A stretch of 8,127 nt of DNA from Longimicrobium sp. (GCA_030446945.1 JAUJMI010000152.1:1-8127), one strand, 5' to 3'. Positions 1-5,635 are shown, counted from the first letter of the stretch. Notes: generated by a model from the sequence alone, not told the origin. Program-made: numbers and translations.

Positions 1-311
1 GCACGGCCGCGGCTGCGCCGCCCCGGCGCGGGCACGGGCGCCGCTTCGGGCTGGCCGTGCGCCGGCGCGGGAACCCCGTCGCCGTCGCCGGCGGGGGGAA
101 GGTTGGTCGGAGTGTCGGTCACGGGATCCACGGGTGGCTCCTGCTGCACGGGGTATTCGAATCGGGGGGACGCCACGCGGGGCGTCCCGTGTCGCTGACG
201 GGCAACCGCCTCCTGCCTGCGCTCCCGCGGGGGCGCGGCCGGCGCGGCGGGGACGGATCGCTGCTCGGCGGAGCGGCGCGCGGGGCGCCGCAATGCATCC
301 GCAGCCCTCAC
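1..311 (-). CDS. Possible N-terminal part of a Pro/Ala/Arg-rich protein, running off the left edge
   Basis: A minus-strand frame is open from about 431 to the window edge. Read from a GTG at 311 it gives about 103 residues: an Arg/Ala-rich start (VRAADALRRPARRSAEQ), then an acidic, Pro-rich stretch (FEYPVQQEPPVDPVTDTPTN), then PAPGRRSRGR at the edge. Codons between about 180 and 1 mostly end in G or C and the residue mix resembles a disordered linker, which is why I favour this frame. There is no recognisable domain and no clear ribosome binding site before the GTG. An ATG at 422 in the same frame is also possible, but the added codons have poorer third-position bias. Two plus-strand frames are open here as well, so the coding call is weak. 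If real, it is transcribed divergently from the GYF_2-RDD gene. No function can be assigned. Confidence 0.3.
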   Translation of the reverse strand, partial: MRAADALRRPARRSAEQRSVPAAPAAPPRERRQEAVARQRHGTPRVASPRFEYPVQQEPPVDPVTDTPTNLPPAGDGDGVPAPAHGQPEAAPVPAPGRRSRGR

Positions 312-493
312 GATACAACACGGAGGGCCGCCGGACCATGGGGGAGACGCGCCGGATGCGCGCCGAAGGGAAACGTCCGTATCCCGCGATGCAACCCGCG
401 GGCCAGCGGGAGATGGCGCCATGGAACGTTTTCATCCCGCCGCGCCCTGCCGCCGCGGCGCTTCCGCGGCTGGCGTGCACCCCCGCCGCGCCC

Positions 494-499
494 TACAAT
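494..499 (+). promoter_or_regulatory. Candidate -10 box for the GYF_2-RDD gene
   Basis: TACAAT matches the sigma-70 -10 consensus at five of six bases and lies 44 bases before the chosen ATG, in otherwise very GC-rich sequence. No good -35 hexamer sits 16-18 bases upstream (TGGCGT at 471-476 is poor), so this is only a suggestion. Confidence 0.25.
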
Positions 500-543
500 A
501 CCGCCGCCGGGGCGGCTCCCCCGGCCCTTACACCGGAGAACGG

Positions 544-1335
544 ATGATGGATACGGCGGCATCGGGGTGGTACTACGCGCTGCACGGCGAACGGGTGGGA
601 CCCCGCTCGCTGGAGGAGGTGCGGTCCCTGGTGGCCAACGGCGTGCTGGACGCGGACTCGCTGGTGTGGACGGACGGGATGCGCGAGTGGGCGCGCGTGG
701 GCGACTTCTCGATCCTGTCGCCGGACTGGGTGCAGCCCGCCTCCGCCCCCGCCCCGCGCGCCGAGGCGGAGTGGGCCCCCGCCGCCCCCGCGCCCGAAGC
801 CACCCGCACGGTGCAGCGCCCCGGGCGCCGCTTCGGCGCGCGCATGGTGGACACCATCGTGTACGTGATGGTGGCCTCCTTCATCGCCGGCCTCCTCCTC
901 CCCGACCTCGCCACGCGGATGCCCGCCGACCCCGCGAAGATGAACCCGTTGATCAAGGTCCCCGTGACGCTGGGGCTGGCGCTGATCGAAGGCCTGGTCT
1001 TCCACCTGTGGGGCACCACGCCGGGAAAGGCGCTGTTCGGGATCCGGGTGACGACGGATGACGGGGGTAGGCTCTCGGCAAGCCAGTCGTTCGCGCGGGC
1101 GCTGCAGGTGTGGGTGCTGGGGCTTGGAATGGGGCTTCCGCTGCTCGACCTCCTGGTGCCGCTCGTCTCCTTCTTCCACCTCAGGGGCGGCAACCCCACC
1201 TTTTGGGACAAGGCGATGCGGCTGCGCGTGGAGTACGGCGAGATCACCCCGCTGAACGCAATGGCCATCGCCGGCTTCCTCCTTCTCTTTCTGCTGGGGC
1301 TGGCGACGGCGATGAGCGCGGTGGCGGGGCGGTGA
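544..1335 (+). CDS. GYF_2 domain and RDD family membrane protein
   Basis: This 263-residue protein has a cytosolic GYF_2-type domain (residues about 8-62: WYYALHGERVGP, then a conserved Trp at 42 and WA at 49-50). A Pro/Ala/Glu-rich linker (63-93) follows, then an RDD-type membrane domain. RDD hallmarks are RxxD at 100-103, the GTTPGK loop at 157-162 followed by ALFGIRV, and the late WDKAMRLRV at 211-219. Hydrophobic segments lie near 102-120, 138-156, 176-201 and 238-258. The start at 544 is preferred because GGAG (535-538) is five bases upstream and the GYF_2 domain begins just after it; ATG 547 would work equally well. An upstream ATG at 421 would add 41 residues of unlikely Arg/Pro-rich sequence. 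RDD proteins are poorly characterised and some are linked to ion transport; GYF_2 domains probably mediate protein contacts. The exact role is unknown. It appears to be a single-gene unit. Confidence 0.9.
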   Translation: MMDTAASGWYYALHGERVGPRSLEEVRSLVANGVLDADSLVWTDGMREWARVGDFSILSPDWVQPASAPAPRAEAEWAPAAPAPEATRTVQRPGRRFGARMVDTIVYVMVASFIAGLLLPDLATRMPADPAKMNPLIKVPVTLGLALIEGLVFHLWGTTPGKALFGIRVTTDDGGRLSASQSFARALQVWVLGLGMGLPLLDLLVPLVSFFHLRGGNPTFWDKAMRLRVEYGEITPLNAMAIAGFLLLFLLGLATAMSAVAGR

Positions 1336-1355
1336 GGGGGGCGGCGGCCCTCACC
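1331..1355 (+). terminator. Weak hairpin overlapping the stop codon of the GYF_2-RDD gene
   Basis: GGTGAGGG (1331-1338, containing the TGA stop) pairs perfectly with CCCTCACC (1348-1355) around a nine-base loop. No T tract follows, so intrinsic termination is uncertain. It could instead protect the 3' end of the message, or be chance in GC-rich DNA. Confidence 0.3.
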
Positions 1356-1400
1356 CCCGGCTCGTTACACTCGCCTGCCCGAACTGCCCTGCGGGTCGCG

Positions 1401-1536
1401 CAGATCTCGTAGGGGCGCGATTCATCGCGCCCACCCTCTCCCCGCCTCGAACCTCGCTCCACCGCATCGCGACCTCTTGGGGGCCGCCCCACGGGGCTGC
1501 CCGTACCGCCCGGCCTCCGCTGCCGCCCGAATGCAC
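1401..1536. repeat. Dispersed intergenic repeat, copy 1
   Basis: This copy shares its first 23 bases (1401-1423) exactly with 3944-3966, followed by a recognisably similar tail: CCCTCTCCC, CGCCTCGA, GGCTGCCCGT and a G-rich-to-C-rich end. The core is a near-perfect palindrome, GGGCGCGAT (1413-1421) with ATCGCGCCC (1424-1432) separated by two bases. A second small inverted repeat, GCCCC/GGGGC, lies at 1486-1497. It sits between convergent genes and contains no convincing coding frame. The repeat resembles a short palindromic intergenic element of the REP/MITE kind. Its ends are approximate. Confidence 0.65.
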
Positions 1537-1575
1537 CAAAGCCGAGCCCCCGCAGCAGAGTGCCGCGGGGGCTCG
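1535..1575 (-). terminator. Rho-independent-like terminator of the three-gene minus-strand run
   Basis: CGAGCCCCCGC (1543-1553) pairs perfectly over 11 bases with GCGGGGGCTCG (1565-1575) around an 11-base loop. Read on the minus strand, the stem is followed by GCTTTGG, a short T run. It lies 10 bases beyond the stop of the 123-aa membrane protein gene, as expected for its terminator. On the plus strand it may also block read-through from the convergent GYF_2-RDD gene. Confidence 0.65.
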
Positions 1576-1585
1576 CCCGCTTGCA

Positions 1586-1957
1586 TCACCCCCCTGACGA
1601 CGCGGCCGCTCTCTCCGCACGGAGGTCCCAGAGCTCTTTTGTGGCGCGTGCAAAGATGTACGTCAGGATGATGGCCATGACCAGCCCGTTCACCAGGCCG
1701 GCGGCGAGCCGTCCCAGTACGAAAAACCCCAGGAGCGCCGCCCCCGCCCCGAATCGGCGTCTGAACACGCCGTAGCCGAGGGCGAAGAAGATCCCCGCCT
1801 CGATGATCGCCCCCAGCGCACCGGGCTCGCCCGCGATTGCGCCGAGCACGCCGGGGAAAAGGTTGAGAAGCCCTACGACCAGCGCGCCGATCCAGGCTGC
1901 CTGGATGTGCCTGTCACGATGGCCCTGCTGGATGTGCTGCCCGAAGCTGCGACGCAT
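1586..1957 (-). CDS. Small integral membrane protein, unknown function (123 aa)
   Basis: I do not recognise this family. The protein begins with a short polar, His/Arg-rich cytosolic-looking segment (residues 1-20), then has hydrophobic stretches at about 21-42, 48-65, 70-84 and 85-103. It ends in a charged, Ala/Ser-rich tail. An Arg-rich turn (FRRRFG, 65-70) separates the middle helices and fits the positive-inside rule. ATG 1957 is the only Met before residue 94; a weak GAG lies seven to nine bases upstream. The gene follows the 165-aa membrane protein gene by 43 bases and ends 10 bases before a strong hairpin, so it is probably the last gene of that transcription unit. Possible roles such as small permease-like or stress membrane protein cannot be distinguished from the sequence. 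Confidence 0.7.
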   Translation of the reverse strand: MRRSFGQHIQQGHRDRHIQAAWIGALVVGLLNLFPGVLGAIAGEPGALGAIIEAGIFFALGYGVFRRRFGAGAALLGFFVLGRLAAGLVNGLVMAIILTYIFARATKELWDLRAERAAASSGG

Positions 1958-2000
1958 TGGATCTCAGGCCGTCCGGTGAGCGGGAAATGGAAACCGCGGC

Positions 2001-2498
2001 CTAACGCGCAGCCGCTGCATCATGCACCCTCGCGCCGAGAGAGCGGCCGGCCGCTCCGGCGAGCGGTGAGAGGAGGGTGGCGGCGATGACGAACCGCAGG
2101 TAGTACCAGATCAGGCGGACGGCCGCATCCGAGGGAGGTTCGCAGCTCCAGCATTCGGCAGCCGCGAACTGCACCCCTGAAGCCGGGAAGGCCTGCTCCA
2201 GCCCCGCCGCGCGCGCCAGGAGCGTCACGACCAGCGAGGCGAATGCGCCCACCGCGGCCGCTGCCGCCGCGTACCGCGCCGTCGACTCCGTCCAATCCGT
2301 ATCCTGCCGCCGCGCGAACCGGGCCGTGGAGAGCCCGAAGACGAGGAGGATGTATGCGATGCCCAGCCCGGCGATCTCGTTCGTCATCCCCCCCGCGGGC
2401 AGCAGGGGGACGATGCCGGCGGGCGCGTAGAGGGCCGCCGCGAGCAGAACCGGACGGAGAGGCACGGGCGGCGGTCCCGCGGAGAGGCTGGTGAGCAC
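2001..2498 (-). CDS. Membrane protein of unknown function (165 aa)
   Basis: I do not recognise this protein. From the GTG at 2498 it has about four hydrophobic segments (residues about 11-35, 40-58, 74-98 and 125-149), with a charged loop (ARFARRQDTDWTEST) after the second. A CWSC pair (Cys116, Cys119) lies in the hydrophilic stretch before the last segment. The spacing resembles a metal- or redox-type CxxC, but two cysteines alone prove nothing. The GTG is chosen because AGGA lies nine bases upstream and because it begins 32 bases after the stop of the PAP2-like gene. The frame stays open far upstream, but that part overlaps the PAP2-like gene and is Arg/Pro shadow sequence. A start at Met38 (ATG) is a less likely alternative, as it would remove the first membrane segment. 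It is probably co-transcribed with its neighbours. Confidence 0.6.
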   Translation of the reverse strand: MLTSLSAGPPPVPLRPVLLAAALYAPAGIVPLLPAGGMTNEIAGLGIAYILLVFGLSTARFARRQDTDWTESTARYAAAAAAVGAFASLVVTLLARAAGLEQAFPASGVQFAAAECWSCEPPSDAAVRLIWYYLRFVIAATLLSPLAGAAGRSLGARVHDAAAAR

Positions 2499-2530
2499 GA
2501 TGATCGATCCTGCGGTGAGAGGCGGGAGGG

Positions 2531-3097
2531 TCAGGGCATCCGCGCGAGAACGACGCCGGTGACGGAGCCGGCGAGGAAGCCGAGCGTGACTTCGATCCAG
2601 CGGTGGCGGCCGAGGGCCACGCGCGCCCACGCCAGCAGCGGCAGCACGAGGGCGAGCAGCCACCCGGCCGGCAACCCGCGAGACAGGAGCACCGCGGTCG
2701 CAATCGATGCGGCCGCCATGTGCAGTGAGACCTTGACCCACGGCGTCACCGCCGCGCAGATCGCCACCATCGCCAGTGCGCCCATGGCCCCTCGCAGCAG
2801 GGGCGAGCCCGGGTGCGCGACCGCGAGGTACCCGAGCAGCGCCAGGAGACCGGCGCCCCCCACCAGGAACAGCACGGGGCGCTCGTGCGGGTGCGACGCA
2901 TCGACGTTGGTCCACGCGCCGCTGCGCACCTGCCGCCGCATCAGTACGGCGAGAGGAAGGAATGCCAGCAGCGCCACCATCGTGACGCTGCGCGCCGCCG
3001 CCCCCCAGCCGCGATGAAGCTCGGTCGCGCCCACCATCACCAGCGTCGTCACGAAGGGATGTGCGGCGATCGACACCCGTCGCGCGAGGCTCGTCAT
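2531..3097 (-). CDS. Divergent PAP2-superfamily membrane phosphatase-like protein (188 aa)
   Basis: This is an integral membrane protein with hydrophobic segments near residues 11-24, 36-53, 73-93, 100-118, 124-138, 143-158 and 169-186. Motifs recall the type 2 phosphatidic acid phosphatase superfamily. DASHPHERP (66-74) matches the ERP end of motif 1, but Asp replaces the usual Lys. KVSLHMA (122-128) aligns with the PSGH motif, keeping Ser124 and His126. ARVALGRHRWIE (158-169) matches SRx5Hx3D, with Arg159, His165 and Glu169 in place of Asp. Such enzymes remove phosphate from lipid or isoprenoid phosphates at the membrane. The catalytic His165 and Arg159 are present, so activity is plausible, but the substrate is unknown. 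The ATG at 3097 fits the usual family start (SIAAHPFV shortly after), although no Shine-Dalgarno site is visible. It is the first gene of the minus-strand run. Confidence 0.75.
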   Translation of the reverse strand: MTSLARRVSIAAHPFVTTLVMVGATELHRGWGAAARSVTMVALLAFLPLAVLMRRQVRSGAWTNVDASHPHERPVLFLVGGAGLLALLGYLAVAHPGSPLLRGAMGALAMVAICAAVTPWVKVSLHMAAASIATAVLLSRGLPAGWLLALVLPLLAWARVALGRHRWIEVTLGFLAGSVTGVVLARMP

Positions 3098-3333
3098 CAG
3101 GAGTGGAGAACCGGGTTCGGTCGTGCGGATATGCGGCGGCGAGGACGCAGCGGCGGTCTACGCGCGGCTGCCCGTCTCGATCCGCAGCAGCATGAAGATA
3201 CCCGATGCTGAATCGTCGGCGTGTCCATCCGCTCTCCGAAGAGGCACTCGATGCGCGGCTCCTGCTCGTCTCGGGCGGAACACCCATGGTATGGTGACAG
3301 CCGTTCAAGCACAAGTGATTGCAGGAGGTCCAT
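3098..3333. other. Intergenic stretch without a confident gene
   Basis: This stretch lies between the divergent PAP2-like gene and the plus-strand unit. Frames are open on both strands, but their translations are Arg/Ser/Ala-rich with poor third-position GC bias and no domain, so I call none. It should hold the promoter of the minus-strand run, but I find no -35/-10 pair good enough to name. Composition is less GC-rich than the flanking genes. Confidence 0.4.
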
Positions 3334-3501
3334 TTGGCTGAATGGTCGCGCCTGCGTGTGATCGTTGCATCCGCTGCCGAAGGCGCGGTGTTCCACGAGG
3401 GGCCGCCGGATGCGTCCAGCATGCATGCGACGATTCACTTGCGGGAACGGGGTTTGCACTGTAAAGTACTTCACGCGGCCGATCCGTCACCACGAGCCTG
3501 A
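3334..3501 (+). CDS. Possible small ORF (55 aa) before the 138-aa membrane protein
   Basis: A strong GGAGGT (3324-3329) stands four bases before a TTG start. The frame encodes LAEWSRLRVIVASAAEG, continues through MHATIHLRERGLHCKVLHAAD, and stops 14 bases before the next gene. The Shine-Dalgarno site and spacing support translation. Against it, only about 60% of third codon positions are G or C, far below the neighbouring genes, and a promoter-like palindrome for the next gene lies within it. It may be a leader peptide, a small real gene or chance. No homology is recognised. Confidence 0.22.
   Translation: MAEWSRLRVIVASAAEGAVFHEGPPDASSMHATIHLRERGLHCKVLHAADPSPRA
3439..3465 (+). promoter_or_regulatory. 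Candidate promoter of the 138-aa membrane protein gene
   Basis: TTGCGG (3439-3444) and TGTAAA (3460-3465) are separated by 15 bases, a short but possible sigma-70 arrangement in a locally AT-richer patch. A start point near 3472 would give a leader of about 44 bases. The -10 overlaps a palindrome, which supports a regulated promoter. Confidence 0.35.
3461..3474. promoter_or_regulatory. Operator-like imperfect palindrome
   Basis: GTAAAGTACTTCAC is a 14-base inverted repeat with one mismatched pair, centred on the perfect 8-base AAGTACTT. It overlaps the candidate -10 box, where a dimeric repressor could block RNA polymerase. The regulator is unknown and none is encoded next to it. Confidence 0.4.
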
Positions 3502-3515
3502 GCGAGGTGAATATC

Positions 3516-3932
3516 ATGTCGAGTCTGGTCAATGCCCTGTATCCGCTTCCCGACTTCCGGCGCACGCCGCTCTCCACGGTGCGCTGGTGGGAGTCGCGCC
3601 GACGGACCTTCAACAAGGCGGTGGGCGCCGCGGGTCTGGTGACGCTCGCGGGCCTGTCGTTCTTCTTCGCGCTCCCTCCCTACTCCTCGCCCATGCCCTT
3701 GCCATTCATGCTGGCGGGCGTGGCGGCGTACGGGATCGCGGCGAACGTGTGCTACACGCTCGGATGGATGGTCGAGCTCCTGGCCCGCGCCGCGTGGGGG
3801 CGGAGCGCGCCGGACATGGGTCCGCTCGTGTTCCGGCAGGGCGTGATCTTCTCCGTCGGCCTCACGCTCATGCCGCTGCTCCTGTCGGGATTTCTCTGGA
3901 TGGCGCGTTGCGTGGCGTGGATCGTTTCGTAG
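3516..3932 (+). CDS. Integral membrane protein, unknown function (138 aa)
   Basis: The protein starts with a polar, probably cytosolic segment (residues 1-33: ALYPLPDFRRTP, then STVRWWESRRRTF). It then has hydrophobic segments at about 35-55, 62-90 and 107-136. A short loop, RAAWGRSAPDMGP (91-103), precedes the last hydrophobic stretch, which is long enough for one or two helices. I do not recognise a named family; the YPLPDFRRTP and WWESRR motifs look conserved enough to serve as search handles. The ATG at 3516 is chosen over the in-frame GTG at 3507 because GAGGTGA (3504-3510) gives a strong Shine-Dalgarno site eight bases before the ATG and overlaps that GTG. A palindrome-bearing promoter lies about 45 bases upstream. 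It appears monocistronic and is followed closely by repeat copy 2. Confidence 0.75.
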   Translation: MSSLVNALYPLPDFRRTPLSTVRWWESRRRTFNKAVGAAGLVTLAGLSFFFALPPYSSPMPLPFMLAGVAAYGIAANVCYTLGWMVELLARAAWGRSAPDMGPLVFRQGVIFSVGLTLMPLLLSGFLWMARCVAWIVS

Positions 3933-3943
3933 CGGGGAACACA

Positions 3944-4086
3944 CAGATCTCGTAGGGGCGCGATTCGTCGCACCTGCCCTCTCCCTGCCTCGCCCCCTCG
4001 ACCCGCCGCCTCGAACTCGATAGGGGCAGGGCAAGTGGCTGCCCGTGCACCGCCCCGGCGCCGCAGCCGGCCGGAACGCACGCCGG
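3944..4086. repeat. Dispersed intergenic repeat, copy 2
   Basis: This copy begins with 23 bases identical to copy 1 (3944-3966). The right arm of its core palindrome has diverged to GTCGCACCT (3967-3975), which can still pair with GGGCGCGAT (3956-3964) through two G-T wobbles and one mismatch. The tail resembles copy 1 (CCCTCTCCC, GCCTCG, GGCTGCCCGT) and carries its own small inverted repeat GGGCAG/CTGCCC (4024-4044). The copy starts 11 bases after the 138-aa gene stops and ends just before the tRNA terminator. It contains no convincing coding frame. Confidence 0.65.
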
Positions 4087-4087
4087 A

Positions 4088-4123
4088 AGCAAGATCGCCT
4101 CACCGACGGATCGGTGAGGCGAT
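4088..4123 (-). terminator. Rho-independent terminator of tRNA-Ser
   Basis: ATCGCCTCACCGA (4094-4106) and TCGGTGAGGCGAT (4111-4123) form a perfect 13-base stem with a four-base loop. Read on the minus strand, CTTGCTTCC follows the stem as a broken T tract. The stem begins five bases after the tRNA 3' end, the expected place for its terminator. Confidence 0.8.
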
Positions 4124-4127
4124 TCCA

Positions 4128-4214
4128 CGGAGGGAGTGGGATTCGAACCCACGAGGTTGTTGCCAACCCGCCGGTTTTCAAGACCGGTGCATTCAACCGC
4201 TCTGCCATCCCTCC
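4128..4214 (-). tRNA. tRNA-Ser (anticodon UGA)
   Basis: The minus strand folds as a class II tRNA. The acceptor stem is GGAGGGA with TCCCTCC and the D-arm contains AGCGGTTGAA. The anticodon stem CCGGT/ACCGG encloses the loop CTTGAAA, giving anticodon TGA, which reads UCA and related serine codons. The long variable arm GGTTG-GCAA-CAACC is typical of tRNA-Ser. The T-arm is GTGGG-TTCGAAT-CCCAC. The unpaired base after the acceptor stem is G, the usual tRNA-Ser discriminator. CCA is not encoded (TGG follows) and must be added after transcription. It has its own promoter and terminator. Confidence 0.97.
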
Positions 4215-4223
4215 AACGCGCCA

Positions 4224-4252
4224 AATCTTCCCGTTTCGCCTGGTCAAGTCAA
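4224..4252 (-). promoter_or_regulatory. Promoter of tRNA-Ser
   Basis: On the minus strand TTGACT (4252-4247) is followed after 17 bases by AAGATT (4229-4224). The -35 matches five of six consensus bases and the -10 matches three. The tRNA begins nine bases beyond the -10, leaving almost no 5' leader. Confidence 0.55.
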
Positions 4253-4260
4253 CCGGGGCG

Positions 4261-4288
4261 TTGATCGGAACGGCATCGCTGGTATATT
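4261..4288 (+). promoter_or_regulatory. Promoter of the L,D-transpeptidase pair
   Basis: TTGATC (4261-4266) and TATATT (4283-4288) are separated by 16 bases, a good sigma-70 match in a rare AT-rich patch. A start near 4295 gives a leader of about 36 bases. Its -35 lies only eight bases from the -35 of the divergent tRNA-Ser promoter, so the two are back to back. Confidence 0.65.
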
Positions 4289-4330
4289 TTCGCGCCACCT
4301 CAGCAGCCTGGTCCACCCGAAGCGTACCCG

Positions 4331-5566
4331 ATGCTCGTGTCCCGACGCGCCGCACTCGCGGCGCTTGCCGTTCTTGTGTCCGGCGCCGCGGCGGCGCAGG
4401 CCCCGGGCGTTCCCGCAACGCAGGCGCGGGCCGCGGTGGTGACGGCGGATACGCCCATGGTCCCCGAAAAACCTGTGGTGGTGCGGCCGAACGGGGAGCG
4501 GTGGGCGCAGATCACGGCCACGGCGGCGAACGCGCGTCCGGCGCGCTTCCCCATCGGGCGCGGGCACTCGGGGCCGGCGGTTCTGAGGGTGCAGGTGCTT
4601 CTGGACCGCGCGCTCTTCTCGCCGGGGATGATCGACGGGCGCTGGGGGCACAACACGCAGACGGCGCTCTTCTGGATGCAGGTGCGCGAGGGGCTTCCCG
4701 CCACGGGCGCGGTGGATTCCGCGACGATGCAGCGGCTTGAGGCGCTCGCCGGGCGCCCCGACACCGTCGTGCACCGGCGCGAGCTGAAAGCGGAGGACGT
4801 GCGCGGACCCTTTACGCCCATCCCGGAGGACATCTACCAGCAGGCGAAGCTGGCGTGCTCGTGCTACGAATCGCTCACCGAGAAGCTGACGGAGAGCTTC
4901 CACGTGCACGCCGAGCTGCTGCGCAAGCTGAACCCGGGCGTGCAGCTGGACAGCGTGCGCGCGGGCGACACCATCACCGTGCCCGCGGTGCGGCCGATGG
5001 ACGCGCCCGCCGCCGGGCCGGTGGCGGAGCTGTGGGTGTCGGGGAGCGGGAAGTACGTGCACGCCATGAGCGCGGCGGGGCGCATCCTCTACCACTTCCC
5101 CACCACGCTGGGCAGCACCTTCGACCCGTCGCCGCAGGGCGACTTCGCGGTGGCGTCGGTGCACCCGGACCCCTGGTGGCACTACCAGCCCCGCATCCTG
5201 GCCCACGTGCCGGACGACCGGCCGGACGCCAGGATCCCGCCGGGGCCCAACAACGCCGTGGGGCGCGTGTGGATGGCCCTCTCGGCGCCGCACTACGGCA
5301 TCCACGGGACGAAGTCGCCGGAGACGATCGGGTACGCAACGTCGGCGGGGTGCGTGCGGCTCACCAACTGGGACGCCCTCTTCCTGAGCCGCCGGGTGAC
5401 GCCGGGGACGCCGGTCCGCTTCCGCGACACCCGTGCGCCCGACGCGCAGCCCACGGGCAACCCCGCCGCGCGGCCGGACAGCGCGTCCGCAACCCGGCGC
5501 GACACCACGGCGGCGTCCGCGCGGCGAGACAGCGTTCCCGTGCCGCCGCCGGGCCCGCCGCGCTGA
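4331..5566 (+). CDS. Secreted L,D-transpeptidase (YkuD) with peptidoglycan-binding and LysM-like domains
   Basis: This 411-residue enzyme probably makes 3-3 peptidoglycan cross-links or attaches proteins to the wall in the periplasm. Residues 1-24 form a signal peptide (RR, hydrophobic core, then AAAAQA with cleavage near 22-24 and no lipobox). A PG_binding_1 domain lies at about 83-140 (LLDRALFSPG, DGRWGHNT). A LysM-like domain at about 176-218 (LLRKLNPG, AGDTITVP) is led by the paired cysteines CSCYES (Cys176, Cys178). The YkuD domain spans about 230-366, with HYGIHGT (His321, His325) and SAGCVRLTNWD (nucleophile Cys341, Arg343). Typical L,D-transpeptidases have SHGC here; Ala339 replaces that His. 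An Arg/Asp/Ser/Pro-rich tail (368-411) is probably disordered. ATG 4331 is chosen because the signal peptide begins there; a weak GAAG lies upstream. It has its own promoter and is followed 97 bases later by a paralogue. Confidence 0.93.
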   Translation: MLVSRRAALAALAVLVSGAAAAQAPGVPATQARAAVVTADTPMVPEKPVVVRPNGERWAQITATAANARPARFPIGRGHSGPAVLRVQVLLDRALFSPGMIDGRWGHNTQTALFWMQVREGLPATGAVDSATMQRLEALAGRPDTVVHRRELKAEDVRGPFTPIPEDIYQQAKLACSCYESLTEKLTESFHVHAELLRKLNPGVQLDSVRAGDTITVPAVRPMDAPAAGPVAELWVSGSGKYVHAMSAAGRILYHFPTTLGSTFDPSPQGDFAVASVHPDPWWHYQPRILAHVPDDRPDARIPPGPNNAVGRVWMALSAPHYGIHGTKSPETIGYATSAGCVRLTNWDALFLSRRVTPGTPVRFRDTRAPDAQPTGNPAARPDSASATRRDTTAASARRDSVPVPPPGPPR

Positions 5567-5598
5567 GCGTCCGGCCCGAAACCTGCCAGTCCATGCCT

Positions 5599-5635
5599 TT
5601 CGCCCGTCCCGTGCCGTGCCGCCGGGGCGGGCGAA
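5599..5635. other. Strong hairpin between the two L,D-transpeptidase genes
   Basis: TTCGCCCGTCCCG (5599-5611) pairs with CGGGGCGGGCGAA (5623-5635): 12 Watson-Crick pairs and one G-T wobble around an 11-base loop. It lies 32 bases after the first gene and 28 bases before the second. Only TCGTATCT follows it, so it is not a classic terminator. It may trim or stabilise the upstream message or reduce read-through. Confidence 0.5.

Noticed and set aside
57..1061. Plus-strand 334-codon frame across the left end
   Set aside because: It is Arg/Gly/Pro-rich throughout and runs out of frame through the GYF_2-RDD gene, which has clear domain motifs.
493..1268. Two minus-strand frames (228 and 231 codons) opposite the GYF_2-RDD gene
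   Set aside because: Their translations are His/Arg/Gly- or Ser/Arg-rich with no domain, and they mirror a well-supported gene on the other strand.
2499..3422. Upstream extension of the 165-aa membrane protein frame to a 473-codon ORF
   Set aside because: The extra part overlaps the PAP2-like gene in another frame and is Arg/Ala/Gly-rich shadow sequence without hydrophobic segments. The GTG at 2498 gives a sensible membrane protein.
3097..3474. Minus-strand 125-codon frame starting MKYFTVQ upstream of the PAP2-like gene
   Set aside because: The translation turns Arg/Pro-rich, its codon bias is unlike the neighbours, and it runs antisense to the palindromic promoter region. No motif supports it.
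1401..4086. Possible CRISPR or insertion sequence made of the two intergenic repeats
   Set aside because: There are only two copies about 2.5 kb apart with ordinary genes between them, no regular spacers, no transposase and no terminal inverted repeats bounding the interval.
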